64,000 bases of DNA from Tetrahymena elliotti 4EA (taxonomy: Eukaryota; Ciliophora; Oligohymenophorea; Hymenostomatida; Tetrahymenidae), in the NCBI GenBank assembly GCA_000231825.2, contig JH720359.1, positions 211,676 through 275,675 of the forward strand, written 5' to 3'. Positions within the stretch are counted from its first letter, which is position 1; every line of letters begins with the position of its first letter. Below, piece by piece: positions 24,358-38,101 of the stretch. Below the pieces are notes generated by a model that was given only the letters and a program-made list of their open reading frames with translations, ran no database searches and had not been told where the DNA came from. A program made the translations under genes and the position numbers.

Positions 24358-26806
24358 AGCATTTTTAGAAACTAAAAAAGATGATTTAATAAAAAATAAT
24401 TATTGGTTATTAATATTAATTATAAATACCAAATTTTGAATAACTTAATTTTGTTCATATTTTGAATTTGATTTTTTCCTTTACAAAAAATATTATTTAA
24501 TAATATTAATTTGTCATTTATGTTTGTATTGTTTGTTTACCATTAATTTTTAAATAATCTTACATTTAATCTATATTTGACCATTAACAAAATTTTATCA
24601 TCCAGTTTACACTTTTTGAAGAATTACTTACAAATAACAAAAGGTCTTACAGATAAAAAACAAAATAGCATAAAATTAAAAAAGAAATAAAATATTTGAA
24701 AAAACAAAATTTGATTCTTTGTAACTTTTCTTCTATGATGTGATTGATGAATATTTTACAATTTATTTGCTTTTATTTTTTTCACTTTTGGAATTTTAAA
24801 AAAATAAGAATAAGGTGTGGTATTTTATGATCTATCAAAAGTAGAATTTAATAAATTTAATTACTCTTCATTTTTAAAATAGAAATTTTTGTTTTAGTTT
24901 AAATTTTGCTAAATAATAATTCGATACACTATATTTAAAGAGATAGAATATATATTGAAAGGGTTTGCAGTGCCCCTAAATTTTTTAATTTCCTTAACTT
25001 CAGATATTTTCTTTTATGTTGGTGTAAACACGATCAAAATTTATTGATCAACTACTTAAAGTAGACAACTTTTCTAACTTTTGAAGTTATAACTCCTAGT
25101 TAAAATTTATGTATTAATTTAGGCTATTTTTATACATTCCATATTCAAACCATCTTCATAGTATTATATATTAAATATTTTAAAAATTCTTTGGATGCTT
25201 AAAAAAATATTTTCTTCGATTTTAATTATACTTGAAAATTAACTTTTGAATATGGGAAAGACAATGGTTGGTTATACATATGATATTAATTACATCATTT
25301 AGAATTTACTTAAAATTTTACCATTAATACAAATTTACACACAAAAATTGTTTACACTTATTTCAAGAATCTTAAAAGGTTAATAGTTTTTTAACAAATC
25401 TCATCTCTTTCTAATAAAAGAATAATAATTAGTCTATTAATTTTTTTCTTGCTTACAGCCTATTTATAAGTCATAGACCATAAACAAAATAGAGTTTGTC
25501 AAAATGTCTACTCTTTATTATAAGATAGATTTCACTTTTAAATGGTAAATCAAGCAATATGTATAGAATGCGCATAATTATAAATAGGTCATCTATTCAA
25601 ATTTGTATGATTAATTTCAACTTACTTTAATATTTAGCTTCATAAAATTAAATAAGTTAAGGAAGTAAAATAGGGGTCTCAATGTATTATCAAAGTAAGC
25701 AAGTTTGTGTGTTTGATTACAATATTCATGAGCACTTGATTTCACTAAAAAGTAGATTTATGATAAAATATGATAGAATTAAAAAAAAAATTTAGCTGTT
25801 TCTTCTAATAAATTCTTAGTCAAGTAATATACTCTCAAATTTGTTAAAGTTATTTATTTTTGATAGCTTACATCAAATTTAGTGTAGGGATGGAACTGAA
25901 TTAATTTTAATTTAATGTTTTTGAATTCAAAAATGTTCTCTTTAAAATTATCTCATCCATTCATAAAATGAATGGAGTATAACACTATTTAAATTTAAAC
26001 CAAAAAGAATGATAAATGAAAGATTGGGTTAAATTTAATAAATGAAGGTAGATTAATTAATCAATAACTAGAAATGATTAAATAATTTTAGCATAAATGA
26101 AAGATAGAATTGATGTTTAACTGATAGATAGATGATGTTAATTTAGAAAAATGAATAAATATGGTAATAAAAAATATATAGAATTTAATAAATCACCATA
26201 AAAACATTATGTAAAAAGTAATATAAACTTAATTTATTATTAATTGGTTCAAGTTTTAATGAATGACAATTCATCAAAGCATATCTTAATTTGATTTATT
26301 CTTGCTTCTCTATTTTATTAAAAAACAACTAGTTAGTTATTTGTGAATTTCCTTCATAAATATAATCAAATCATCATTCTGGCTTTTTATTTATCTGGAG
26401 ATGCTTCTATTTATATTATCTTTTTGATCTTACTTTTTACTAGGAATTAATTCATTAATTTTTGATTTTTATAATTCCAATAAAAAAAAAGGTTATAAGT
26501 TAAAAAAACAATAATAAGCGAGTTAATTACAAATAAATTGAGAAAAAAAATAGGTCTTTTTGATAAGGCATCACAAACATCAACTAAATTAAAGCAACAC
26601 TCCATATAAAATAATTTATATATTGTTTAGCATTGATTAAGTGTAATCTATTTTCATCTTTATTTCTAATTTAACATAGATTAAGAGGTATTCTAATCTT
26701 TTAATCATAAATCAAATATTAGGTAGACATCAATATCAATTAACAATCAGAGTATATAATTTGTAAAGATAATTTACTTAATCGAAAAAAACAAAATTAC
26801 TCCGAT
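24358..26806. other. Long (2.4 kb) intergenic region
   Basis: The largest gap in the window, between two genes on the same strand. No gene could be supported. Part of it (24965-25682) is bounded by an imperfect inverted repeat and is listed separately; the rest is AT-rich spacer including the presumed promoter of the UBR gene. Confidence 0.5.
24965..25682. mobile_element. Possible decayed element with imperfect terminal inverted repeats
   Basis: The left end reads TTGCAGTGCCCCTA followed by TTCCTTAACTT (24990-25000). The right end, on the other strand, reads TTGAGACCCCTA followed by TTCCTTAACTT (complement of 25654-25664). These matches sit at the two ends of a ~718-bp segment. An internal inverted pair (CCTATTTATAA at 25459-25469, complement at 25578-25588) is also present. 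No transposase or other protein can be read, and no target-site duplication is evident. It resembles a Tc1/mariner-type non-autonomous remnant, but AT-rich DNA produces short matches by chance. Confidence 0.3.
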
Positions 26807-29800
26807 ATGTCTCAAAATAAGTAAAAAAAAGAATAATCTGAGAAAGTTTAACACAACTTTTTAAATATTGATGAAGGAGGAGGTGGTGTGATGGAAAAGA
26901 ATTAAACAAACAATCAAGTAGTAGGTAAAGCAAGAAATAATTAGTAGGCACAGATAGATTAGTTTTAGAGATATTTGAGTTAACAAGGAGGTGAATTAAG
27001 TTATAGAAAATCAAAAAGAAAGCCTTAAGGATAAGGTAAAAGTTTAGATCATTTAATCAAGAGAATCTTCTAATCAACAGCTAAGTTTGAGGAGTTCAAT
27101 AAATTATGCTAATAGTAGAAGAGATCTATATGCTCAAATATGATAGGTAAATCAGATCTATATTTTTAATGTTTTGATTGTAACAAAGAAAGCTAAGATA
27201 CTATCCTTTGCTAATCATGTTTTGTAAAGGGATCTCATACTTACCATAAAGTTGTTTATTTTAATGATATGGATGATGGAGGATAATGTGATTGTGGAGA
27301 TACTTCGTAGAAGTACCCTACTTTTTGTGAAGACCATCCTGTTAAAAAAAAGGAAACAGAGCATGAGAAATAAAGAATGTTAGCTCTGATTTCACCTGAA
27401 ATTAGAGATAAAATTACAGAATATTTTGAATAAGAGTTTATTAAAATTTTTAAGGCTCTAGATACTGCCAAATCTGGTTAATGCTTCTCAATATCCTAGG
27501 ATATATTTTAATTGCTAAATAATATGATTTGCTTAATGAACAACAGAGTACCTATGATATACTTGATTTCTGATTTACTTACTAAGCATTTAGATTTTTA
27601 GCCTGCCTCATATGAAAAGCATATCCAAGATTAAATTATCACAATTAATTAATCTCCTCATCCTAGTTTTATCTCTAAAAATAAAAAAACAAATAAAAAG
27701 AAACGTTAATTTAAAGAAATAAAAGATGAAAGTAGCTCTTAAAATGTGGCTTCTTCTTCTAATATAAATCAATCAACTTCTACTGGATTAGCCTTAGAAG
27801 ATACAGTACTTGGTTCCTCATTTAAATTATCAAACAGCTTTCCTTTAGGAGCCATACATTTTTAGGAAAATAATGGGTTTTAGAGAATAAATAATGGTAG
27901 TGGAATTTTAAATAATTTGTAAATATCAGAGGGAGAAAATAGTATTTTTAAACAGCTGGCTTCTAATATGGGTGGGCCAATAAATCAATAGTTAGCCAAT
28001 TATAATACTGGATTTAATTTAAATGATATTTCATATTTTTTATAGAAGTAGAACACAACTACATTTGATAACAATTTAAATTAAAACCCTTAAATTTTAA
28101 CTAATTCTGTATTACCTCAAGCATATTTTACTTAAGATAATATCTTTTCTTAAAATTCTGACCCAATTTAATAAACTTCAATAGTAAGCAGTAATAATTT
28201 AGGAGGTATCACCAGCTTAAATAATTTACCTGACATTTAAGTTAGCTAAAGTTTAAATTAAAATAATTAATTCACTTATAATGCCAATCCTAATACACCT
28301 TACAATACTGGGCTAGCTATGAATTAGTATATGTATGCTTCCCCGTTTATTAATAATATGGGAGGAAGCATTATGTAAACTCCTTTTGCTTTTTAGTAGA
28401 TGGCATCACCTTCTCCATTTTGGACTTACAGCCCATACATACCTTAGTAGATACCTCAATTTGGAGGTAAGTTAGACTAAAACTTTATGCTATCATCTGC
28501 TAATGTATCTTCTTCAACACCTGCATAAGTCAATTTATTATCCACATTTTACTAAAATTAAGCTCTGTAGCAACAATTTTATCTACCGCCACCTATGCAA
28601 TTGTTGCAAGAATAAAAAATTGAATAAAATAATAATCCTCCTTCCTTTGCTTAACCAAACTTAATTTAAGAGTCCTCTTTGCTAACTGCACCATCTCCAA
28701 TTTAGAAATTAGATTAGCAAAATGAAAATAACTAAAATACCAAAGGTAAATCTAAAACAAATTATGATTTATTGTCAACCAAAACTAATTAAGAAGAAAT
28801 CAAATAAATAAATGATTCAAATAAGGAAATTTAAAAATAAATGCAAGATGAAGACGATAAAAAAATAATTGATGACTATTAAAATATACACTCGAAATAA
28901 AATAACTCTGCTACAGGAAGTATAAATATATTTAAATTCTTGAGTTCAAGTAGAGTAAGTTTTGGATTTAGTGATACCCCATCAATATTTGGAAATTAAA
29001 CTAAGCCAGATGCTGTCATAAATGATGAATTTGAATAAGAAAATAAATAAGAAGTTAGGGAAAATACAATTTCATTTTCATAGCCTGTATAAACATAAAT
29101 TTAATAAGTAAGTCAAAGTACTGAGGAAGAAAAAAATTCTAAAAAAGTTTAACTATTTGAGGATGAGGATCATTTAAGTTAATTTTAATAATTTAAATCA
29201 TAAATTAAAAAAAAATTTGTAGAATTTCCTAGTGTCCCTTTAACTCCATAAGCTACTAATTTAAATACCCCTCAAGATAATAATTAATTTTTATAATAAT
29301 TTTAAATTGATAATTCAAATTTTTAATTTTCTAATTCTTCACAAAATAGTAAAAAATGGATTGAATTCCCTTCATTGGGTGATCAAACAAATAAAGAATC
29401 AACTACACAAATATAAAATTCTCTTTAAACTAAATCTTCAGTTAATAATTCAAGTAAAACAAACTAATAATAAAATTTTTAGTCTGTAAAATCTACATTG
29501 AATCAATTAGAAAATTAATCACCAACAAACTCTAATGATAATAATATTCAATCTAATCAAAATGATAGTGAAAATGCCTCAAAATCATCCTAAGATATAA
29601 ATAGAGCTTTGCACAAAAAAGTTAATGAAAAAAATTTTAAAGAATAATTGTAATAATAATAAAATAAAATGGAGGAGGAATCAGAGGATGCTTCTTCGAG
29701 TCCATCAAAATAAGATAGAGATATGCTGCAATTCACTATCTAGCAAAAGAAAAACTAATAATAGATTATTAGCTAAATTCTAAAACGTAGAGCTACCTTA

Positions 29801-32800
29801 GAAATAGATGAGATATTAGGAGTAGATAAATCAAAATAGGAAAATGAGTTAATGTAAAGAAAAAAATAACATGTTGAGGAGTAATTTGAGTAATAAAAAG
29901 TTAAAAGTAATCAAGTTTAGTTATTAAATCAAAAAAGTATAACTTAAGCACTACCAAGTAATCAAGAAATAGAGATAGAGTAAGACAAAAAAGTGAATAT
30001 CGAAGAACAAAAAGAGCAAACCACTGATATAAGCAAATCCTTAAAATCATAGTTGGATGATGAATCTGAGAAAGAAAAATGGTGTCTATTAGAACTTCTT
30101 TTCTTATACTATCCAAAATATTGTAATGATCAGACAGATAAAAATTTGTAGAAAGTAATTATGATTACATTCTTAGATTAAATCTTCCGTCCTCTCCTTG
30201 TTAAATTCTACACAACTTACTTTGATTTAATTATTGAGACAAGTAAATTTGAGTTCTATATATGGAAGATATGCTTTCAATTTTTTAATGAGAGTTTGGA
30301 GAGTGATTTTGTTATAAACAATACTGTTATGATTGAAAAAGTAGTTAAGGGTGTTGAGGAAATCACAGAAGATTTTAAAACTCCTAATTATGAGTAGACT
30401 AATAATAAAAGAAAAATATTGGAGACAATAGTTTTAGCATTTTTGCAGCAAAGGAATGCAAAATATTATGGAAGAACAAATAGAAAACTATTAAAACTCT
30501 ATTTAGAAAGTATGAGTTAAAGTAATTTGATGAAGCATTTGAGCTTTGATCACAGTTGTGAGTATTTAAATTTTGAAGCAATATTAACAAGAATTTCCTA
30601 GCTAATTAATAGAAATGTTAGGTCTATTTTTTACATCGATTCTTAAACATTTGTTGATATTTCTCAGTCTATTTTTAATCAATTAAATAATTTTATTAAT
30701 TCACCTTTGTTTGCTGATTTTGTCCTTTAATTTAGTGTTCCAACGATTTAACATTTAAAGAAAAAAGATGATGGAAAGGATTCAGAAAAAATGTACCCTT
30801 TTTTCAATAACAAGCTTAGAATTTTTTTAATTTATTTTGCACAATTTTATGTAGAATCTACTTCTCCTCCAGCTTAGTAGTAACCTTCAGCTCCTACTCA
30901 AAACTTAAGTAGCAATTAATAATAATCAAAAGGGTCTTCTAGATAATCTATCTCTTATATGCCAATAAATTCTTCATAGAATTTAGGTAGATAAAGTTTT
31001 TCATAAAATTTACAAACAGAACCCTCATAAGTATATTCTAATAGTTCTTTGAATAGTCTACCAGACAACCTTGGAGAAAATTTTGACTTTTATTAATTAT
31101 TAAAATAATTTTTGCCAAATGAATTTGGAAGCAATGAATCTATAGATAATTTACTCATAAATTTAACTGGTTACTTGACTAAAGTTTTGTATTTTGTTGA
31201 ATTGAAGGAAAGAAATTATGACTTAAATGATCCAACTGCTCATTTACTTGCTGAGGAAGAAGGGTTTGATAATCATAATTCAGAACTTACATTATTGCAG
31301 CTATATAAAAGCTCTAAATTGTATGATTATGATTTTTCTTGTCTATAATTTATATTTAGTTTGATTCCAAATAATAACTTAACTATTTAAGCAATGTGGT
31401 AAGCAATATAATCCTTGATTAATAAAGAAAAAATTACCCAATAAACATAGCAACATTTATTCGAATTGAGCATAGAAAAAATAATTTCTGACCAGACTTG
31501 TCAGCTAAATTTGGAATTTTTCTTATTTACTCTTTGCAATATTTGTATAAATAGTGTATCACTGTTAAATGCTCTTTCTCCAAGTTAAAAGTTACAAAAT
31601 GTGTAAATTATACAATTAAGAAAATTTCATTTTATATATTTTACATTTAAAACAGGTCTTGGATGAAGTAGTCAGTAGAATTTGCAGTGATTATGTCTTT
31701 TTTTGATAAACCTCTTTAAGATTTTTATTAGGTCAAGGAGAATCTAAAAGAGAGATTTGAAATAAATGTGCAGTATTTAGATCTTGAAGGATGTGTTTCA
31801 AAAGTTGCTGAATGGGATGAAAATCATAAGAAATTCAGATTAAAAAAGGAGTTCTAAAACATGTTTGAGCCTTACTATGCAGAGAGAAATAGAGCATTAG
31901 CTAATGACATGTATTAAACTTTAAAGTAATAAATGTAAAAAGATGTTCAGAGTGATCTTATTTTAGGAAACATGTTGGAGTTCATGGAAATTAAGAGATG
32001 CCATAATGAGAAAAAGAATAAAAGAAATATTTTTTCACAAAACCAATCTCTCCTTCTAAGAAATACTAATTTTTTATAATTATTGAGTAAAATATGTGAA
32101 AACTTAAAAGAAATCTCGAGCATTAATATGAATATTGCTAAACATGCTGTAAAACTTCTTTAAATTGTATTTATAAGGAGTTCGATAGATCGTAAGAATC
32201 ATTAAATATTAAATTCCAATTCAGATAAGAATAGCTAGTCTAGTTATAATATGTAATCAACTATTACGAATAACAGCTCTCAACAATAACAAACATAATA
32301 GAATGTAAATGGCTTACTTCAAGAAGACTTGCACCTTTTTAGGTTATTTGTCTCAAACTAAAAGATTAAGGAATAACTCACCAATTACAGCTCTGGAAAA
32401 GAGGATGACCTAAAGAGGTCAACTAAAAAAATAATTAATATATTTAATGCCTTCTAAGAAATATATTAGAAAGAAAATTCTATTATTTTAATGTAAATCA
32501 GACGTAGAAATTCTTCTGTTGATGAAGAAAATAAAAAATCTGAAATAAAAAGTCAGCAATAGAGAATTATGGAGGAATTTCGCAAAAAATAATAAAATTT
32601 TCTTTAGAAAAGTAGTAATAACAATAATACTACTAATAATGTGGCCAATAATAATTTATAACCAAGTATTTAGACAAATTAGGATTTAATTTGTTCAACT
32701 TAATCTATTGGTTTTACTAAATCAAATGAAGCTCAAAAAATGACCTAGACTTCTTTAGCTTGCTTAATGGATTAAAATGATGATCTCAGCCAATTTTAAG

Positions 32801-35136
32801 TGTCTGAAGTTAATTTATAAGGCTCACGAGATGTTTAAAAACCTAAAAGATCTAATCCTCCTCTACCTCCAGAGTGTTTAATATGCAGAACAACGTCTAC
32901 TGAAAAAAGTGCTGTGCTTGTTATACCTTGCTATTTAGCACCAGATAACTTATTTAACTATTTTTTGAAAGAATCCTTTTGCGATGCAAGATTGTAAACT
33001 GCTAGTGAACAAATAGATAGTTTAGATTACAACAAAAAAAGTCTGCAAAAGTAAGATTTAAAGAAATCTTAATTTTCATGGAGTTTCACAGGATGCACTC
33101 ATCAAGTGCATTCAAAATGTCATCTTGATGCCTAGCAAAATCTTTCAATAAAAAAGAAAGCCCGCTCACAGAATGAAAATCCATTAAACCAAAACGAAAG
33201 TTTTTGTGCCCATTGTAAAAGTTTACTAAACATAAGCTTAGTAAATATTGAATATTTCTTAAACTCTTATGATTTTTTAAATATGATTGAAAGATTAAAT
33301 AATTCTTCAGCTTTAAGAACATAAAGTAGCTTAAATTAAAGTACAAGTATTTAACAACAAGAAAACATAAAAGAGAATTAATTGAATCAAAATAATAAAA
33401 TTGATTAACTAATAATAGGTGATAAAACACATAATACTTCCAAGGATGAAAATAGATTTATTAATTTTAGCAACTCTCCTTAGATTTCATAAACAGGTTA
33501 TCTTAGTTTACCAGAAATTATTTAAGAAATAGCCATGATCTAAGAAGAATTAGTATCCCCTAAAACAATAAGAAGCTTAATTAGAGAAGATATAGATGAA
33601 AATTGTAAGTTAGAAATAGAAGAATTATTTAGGTAACTTCGTAAAGAAATAGAAAATATCTCAGCTGGAGAAGATATGGGTTCTATATTTTAAAAATGTG
33701 CTTACTTTATGTCAGAGAGATATCTAAATAAAGATGTCATAAGCTATATACAAAAGGAAATGCCTATGAGTAAGTCAATAATTTTAAACTTTGCTGTACT
33801 TCTTTAGGAAAATCCTCCTTCAATTAAAGCAATAAAATATGTTAAAAACCGACTTATAGCTAAACTGCTAGGCATGAAAAATTTAAATGATCTCATACTA
33901 AAATAGATTGATAAAAATGATAGTATTGATGAAATTTTTGTTGAGGTTTTAGTTGATGTTCTTTATCTAGGATTTTTGTATGATCCCTAATAATAAAAAA
34001 CAGTAAATTCATATTCTATTTATGAAGAGAGAGGAAGATAAAGACCAAGAGATGGATACGAATGGACTTTTGCAATAGTAACATCATTGCTAAAAATCAT
34101 AAAAATGAATGTTGTTATTCAAGTAGCTTGCCTCCTTCAAGCCTCGACTTCATCCTTTGATTAAAATCCTTCATAAATTATTGGATTTAAAAATATATTA
34201 GAATCAATCAAAGCCAACTCTTAGTTTAGAGCAAGTTTATTTAATATGGTCCGTCCATTTATTTAGATGCTAGTTTGCTTCCTTCTCACTGTATTTCCAT
34301 TCAGCTAAACTCAATTAGAACTTCTTTAAAAAAATATTCTACTTGATGAAGATGAGTATGTTCACTATGAGACAATACTTTCTAAAGAATTTATGACTAT
34401 TGATCCAATACAAACAATTTAAGCCACTGGTGGTGAACTTTTCTTAAAGAATTTCCTAGAAATATTACAAAACAAAGAAATACAAATTAAACTCTAATAA
34501 TTTTTCATTCATAACCCCTTTAGAGAATTTAAATTAGTGTAACTACCTCCATCATATGCAGATTTCCATAAGGCATTCTTTTTTAGGAAGTGTTCATTGT
34601 GTAATTTCTTTCCAAAGTAAAAAGGATCTGATTTACACATATGCTTGATCTGTGGAGAAGTTTTATGTAGCTATAAATGTTCTCCTAAATAATAGTCAAA
34701 TGGATCAAGAAAAAAATAAAAAATGCAGATTGAATAAGATGAAATTAAAAATGATACCTATGAAAAATTCTTTACCAATTATTTTGATTCATCAGATTTT
34801 GAAGATGAGCCTGGCAATCTTTCAAGACATGCAGTCCAAAAACACTGTGGAAAATCTGCATTCTTAAATATTTAACGTACAACCTACATCCTAATTGATT
34901 TCCCTAAAGCTATTTAATTCCATACAAAAGTCTTTTCTAATCGCATTGGTATTCCATTTTTAACTGGAAAACCATTAATTGATTGGAATAAATATTTTAT
35001 TGATAAAAAGATAATTGATCATATTTAACAGATTATTTAAGACAGACTACTTAGTTAGTACATCAGGCACTAGCTAATGATCAAACAGTCTGAAAATAAT
35101 ATCAAACCATTTAATCTGATGAGTTTACTACCATGA
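26807..35136 (+). CDS. UBR1/UBR2-like E3 ubiquitin ligase (N-recognin)
   Basis: UBR ligases recognise N-degrons and ubiquitinate the bearing protein. Two exons (intron 31603-31655) close as 2,758 residues. The UBR zinc box at residues ~109-175 shows CSNMIGKSDLYFQCFDC, CQSCF, SHTYH and GGQCDCGD with a final C-x2-H. The RING-H2 at ~2006-2130 has CLIC, GCTHQVHSKCH and CAHCKSLLN, matching the UBR1 CPLCKSL ending. The C-terminal domain (~2,560 on) has LPPSYADFHKAF, CSLC, CLICGEVLC, HCGKSAFL and GKPLIDWNKYF, the UBR autoinhibitory region. Between the UBR box and the folded body lies a ~1,000-residue Q/N/S-rich stretch, and a clear ClpS-like N-domain for bulky hydrophobic N-termini was not found. 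Yeast and animal UBR1 are ~1,750-1,950 residues, so the excess is mostly low complexity. The start ATG 26807 opens directly into a continuous frame. Confidence 0.92.
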
Positions 35137-36540
35137 AAAACGAAATTTATATTTATTAAAACCAATTTTAATTTCCTTACCATATTTCCCATAAAAATAA
35201 TTTCAATAGGTATAATTAGCATTACAAATAAATAATAAATAGTAACACCAATACAAAACTTAAATAATTTCTAACATAATAATACCATTCAGAATTACAG
35301 AAAAGACCTGAAAGAAGGTAATAAAATTGAAAATATCTTTTGTTTAGATATTCTGATGCTAATCTTATGAACAATTTAAATAGATACTAAATACTTTTCT
35401 TACTATTTCCTCTCATTTCTATTATAACTTAAAACCTCATTTTTATAATCCAAAAATTTTAAGAAATTTTGCTTTTATTAAAAATTATATTGAATATGAT
35501 ATCTGTGAGCTTTTCACATCTTAATAAATACAAATAATAACTAATCATTTATAATTCTTAATTAGCAAAACTCTTCAGATATTTATCAAATTTTTTTAAA
35601 TAAATTTTAATGAAAGTCATTTATCTAATTTGTCTGGTGTCCAGATGTCAATAAAGAAAAAACTGAAAAAATTACTAATTTTCATAAATTTAATTACTAA
35701 TAAATACAACAACCCAATAACAATAGCAATAAAACAAACAAATAATTAATGAAAAGTATAGATAATTTCCTTTTTTTATTTGCATGTTAATTAAATATTT
35801 TTACTGTCTTTGAGCTCAAATTTTTTTTTAATGATATTTTTGTATGTATACAATTTTTTTGAAAAATTTATATGAAGTATGTTCAAATAAATATCACTTT
35901 TAATTACTAATATTTCTAAAAAGTAAGTATTTATTAGAATATTTTAGCAATTTAATAAAATTTACAATCAGTAAAAATACAAAAAATAAAATAGTTTCTT
36001 AAATTTCAAATTTGAAGCAGTAAATTTAAATATTTCAAACCGAATTATTATAGATTTTTAAATGTTATAGTCAAAATTTTGATCTTACTTATCAGAAAAA
36101 TTTAAAATTGATCTCATTTTTATGTTTTAAAAATTAGATCAGATAAATAAATAAATGAATTAATAAATGAAAAATTAGAGAAGCAAATTTGAAAGTATAT
36201 GTGTGAATTTGTAGTAGAAGAATTAAGTTGAATAATTTATTGATTGAAAGTAATATGAATATTCGGTAAAAACTGATATGGAAAACATACGAGCAGATTT
36301 ATTACAAAAGATAAGAAAAGAAAAACATATCAAGCATGAAGAATAAATCCCTTATGTGTGTGTCATCTATTTCATTAATTTCAAGAAAAAATAATCGTAA
36401 TAATTAATCAATATTTTGATTTCATCAAAAATTTTAGTGTAAAATACAAATCAATTAATTATTAATATTTTAAACAAAAAATAAAATATACTAAAAACAA
36501 AAGAAACTAATTTGAAAAAGTCAGGAAGAAAGTTATAGAA
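35137..36540. other. Spacer between UBR and ATG8 genes
   Basis: AT-rich. A short open frame from ATG 36278 (MENIRADLLQKIRKEK...) might be a 5' exon or upstream ORF of the ATG8 gene: the ATG8 frame itself stays open upstream of 36541 for about 40 codons. No splice joining them in phase was found. Confidence 0.4.
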
Positions 36541-37241
36541 ATGGACACAAACAAACGTTATAAAGATGCTCTTAGTGAAGATCAAAGAAAACAAGAATGC
36601 GATAATATAAGAAAGAATTATCCCGATAAGATTCCCCTTATTATTGAGAAGCATCCTAAATCTAAATTAGAATAAATTGATAGAACTAAGTAAAATATTA
36701 TTTAGCATTTTAAATTTATAAGCAAGTTTGCAAAATAAAAGCACCTGACAAAATAAACAATATTTGATTAAATGATAGCTTATTTTTTAAGTAGAGATTA
36801 CTTAATTATTCATTATCAGATAGATATTTTTAGCAAATGCTTGATCAACAAGTAAAAAATAATTAATTTATTGTTTATTTTCAATAGATTCTTAATTCTT
36901 GAAAAGCTTAGAGTTTATCAAGTTAACACTATTATACGTAGAAAAATGAGTCTCAATAAAGTAGATGCCCTCTATCTCTTTGTTAATGATAATATTCTTT
37001 TAAGAGGAGGTAATAATTTATTCAAATTACAAAAAATTTTCTTGATCTTATTTTAGAATTAATATAATTGAAGAATAAATAACTTAAAATTAATGTCTTT
37101 CCATTTGCAAATATGGTTTAAAAATAATAAATTTAAAAAAAAGATTAATGCTTAAAAGACGTTTATGAAAAATACAAAGATTCCGATGGATTTATTTATC
37201 TTACTTACTGTGAATATAGTTCATTTGGTAAAAGTATGTGA
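36541..37241 (+). CDS. ATG8: ATG8/GABARAP-family ubiquitin-like protein
   Basis: ATG8 is conjugated to phosphatidylethanolamine on autophagosome membranes. Three exons (36541-36689, 36888-37009, 37144-37241) close exactly as 122 residues, the normal family length. Matches: CDNIRKNYPDKIPLIIEK (family KIRAKYPDRVPVIVEK); the central strand and helix VNTIIRRKMSLNKVDALYLF (family [20 protein letters not shown]); VNDNILL (family VNNVIPP); KDVYEKYKDSDGFIYLTYCE (family [20 protein letters not shown]). The C-terminal processing glycine is in SSFG, followed by KSM, so an ATG4-type protease would have to remove three residues. Substitutions such as LLRGD for the PPTSAT loop make it a divergent paralogue. 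The start ATG 36541 gives a canonical N-terminus, though an upstream exon is possible. Confidence 0.9.
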
Positions 37242-38101
37242 AGAATAAAAAATAATAAAATCATATCTAAATATTATCTAATATCTATATTAATCTTAAT
37301 AAGAAAAAACACTGAAAGCTAAGATGACTAAATATATATTTCACTGAAATATTCAAAGTAAAAATACCTTTATAGCTTAAAAAATACAAATTAAATATTT
37401 TTTGTAATATATTAAAAATCCCTCTTATATTCATGTTAATTATTTTATTTTACGAAATAATATGTTTATCTCTCTAAAAGCCATTTATTTATTTCTTTTT
37501 TATTTATTTATTTTAATACATTTTCATCAGTAATTTCATAAATTATCCTGCTCAAACAATAAATCAATATTTCTACTCAAAGTATTTTGTATAAACATCA
37601 TATTAAGTTTATTATTCTTTTTCATTTTATAAGAATAATGAATTAAATATAAATAAATATTTCCAAATTATATTTAGGCTTACAATAATATTATAACCTC
37701 AATATTTTTTGAGATTTAGTATTTAGAAGTTCAATACAATTTTTATTAATTTATTTCTTAAAAAAGATGAAATTTGGATGTAGACTTTAATCTTTTTTGA
37801 TAAAATTTTCTTCATTTTTGCTTCAAAAACATTTTTTAAATACTGAAAGAAGACTTTTGGAGAGTAATAATTTTGAGGATAGTCTTGTCATTCTGAAATT
37901 TTGCAGAAAATCAAAAACTTTTTTGGTTAATATAAAAAAAAAGTAATTTTGAAGAGTTTAAATATTCTAAAATGATTTGAATTAATTTAAATAGATTATT
38001 CGAGAATGATTAGTGAGACAAAAATATTCATGGAATTTAATTCTTTCAGGGTTAAATTGTTTTATGGGTTAAATTAAAGGAGATACAAAAATATAATAAT
38101 T
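37242..38101. other. Spacer between convergent ATG8 and second cNMP-fold gene
   Basis: AT-rich DNA containing two 3' ends. No coding signal seen. Confidence 0.45.
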
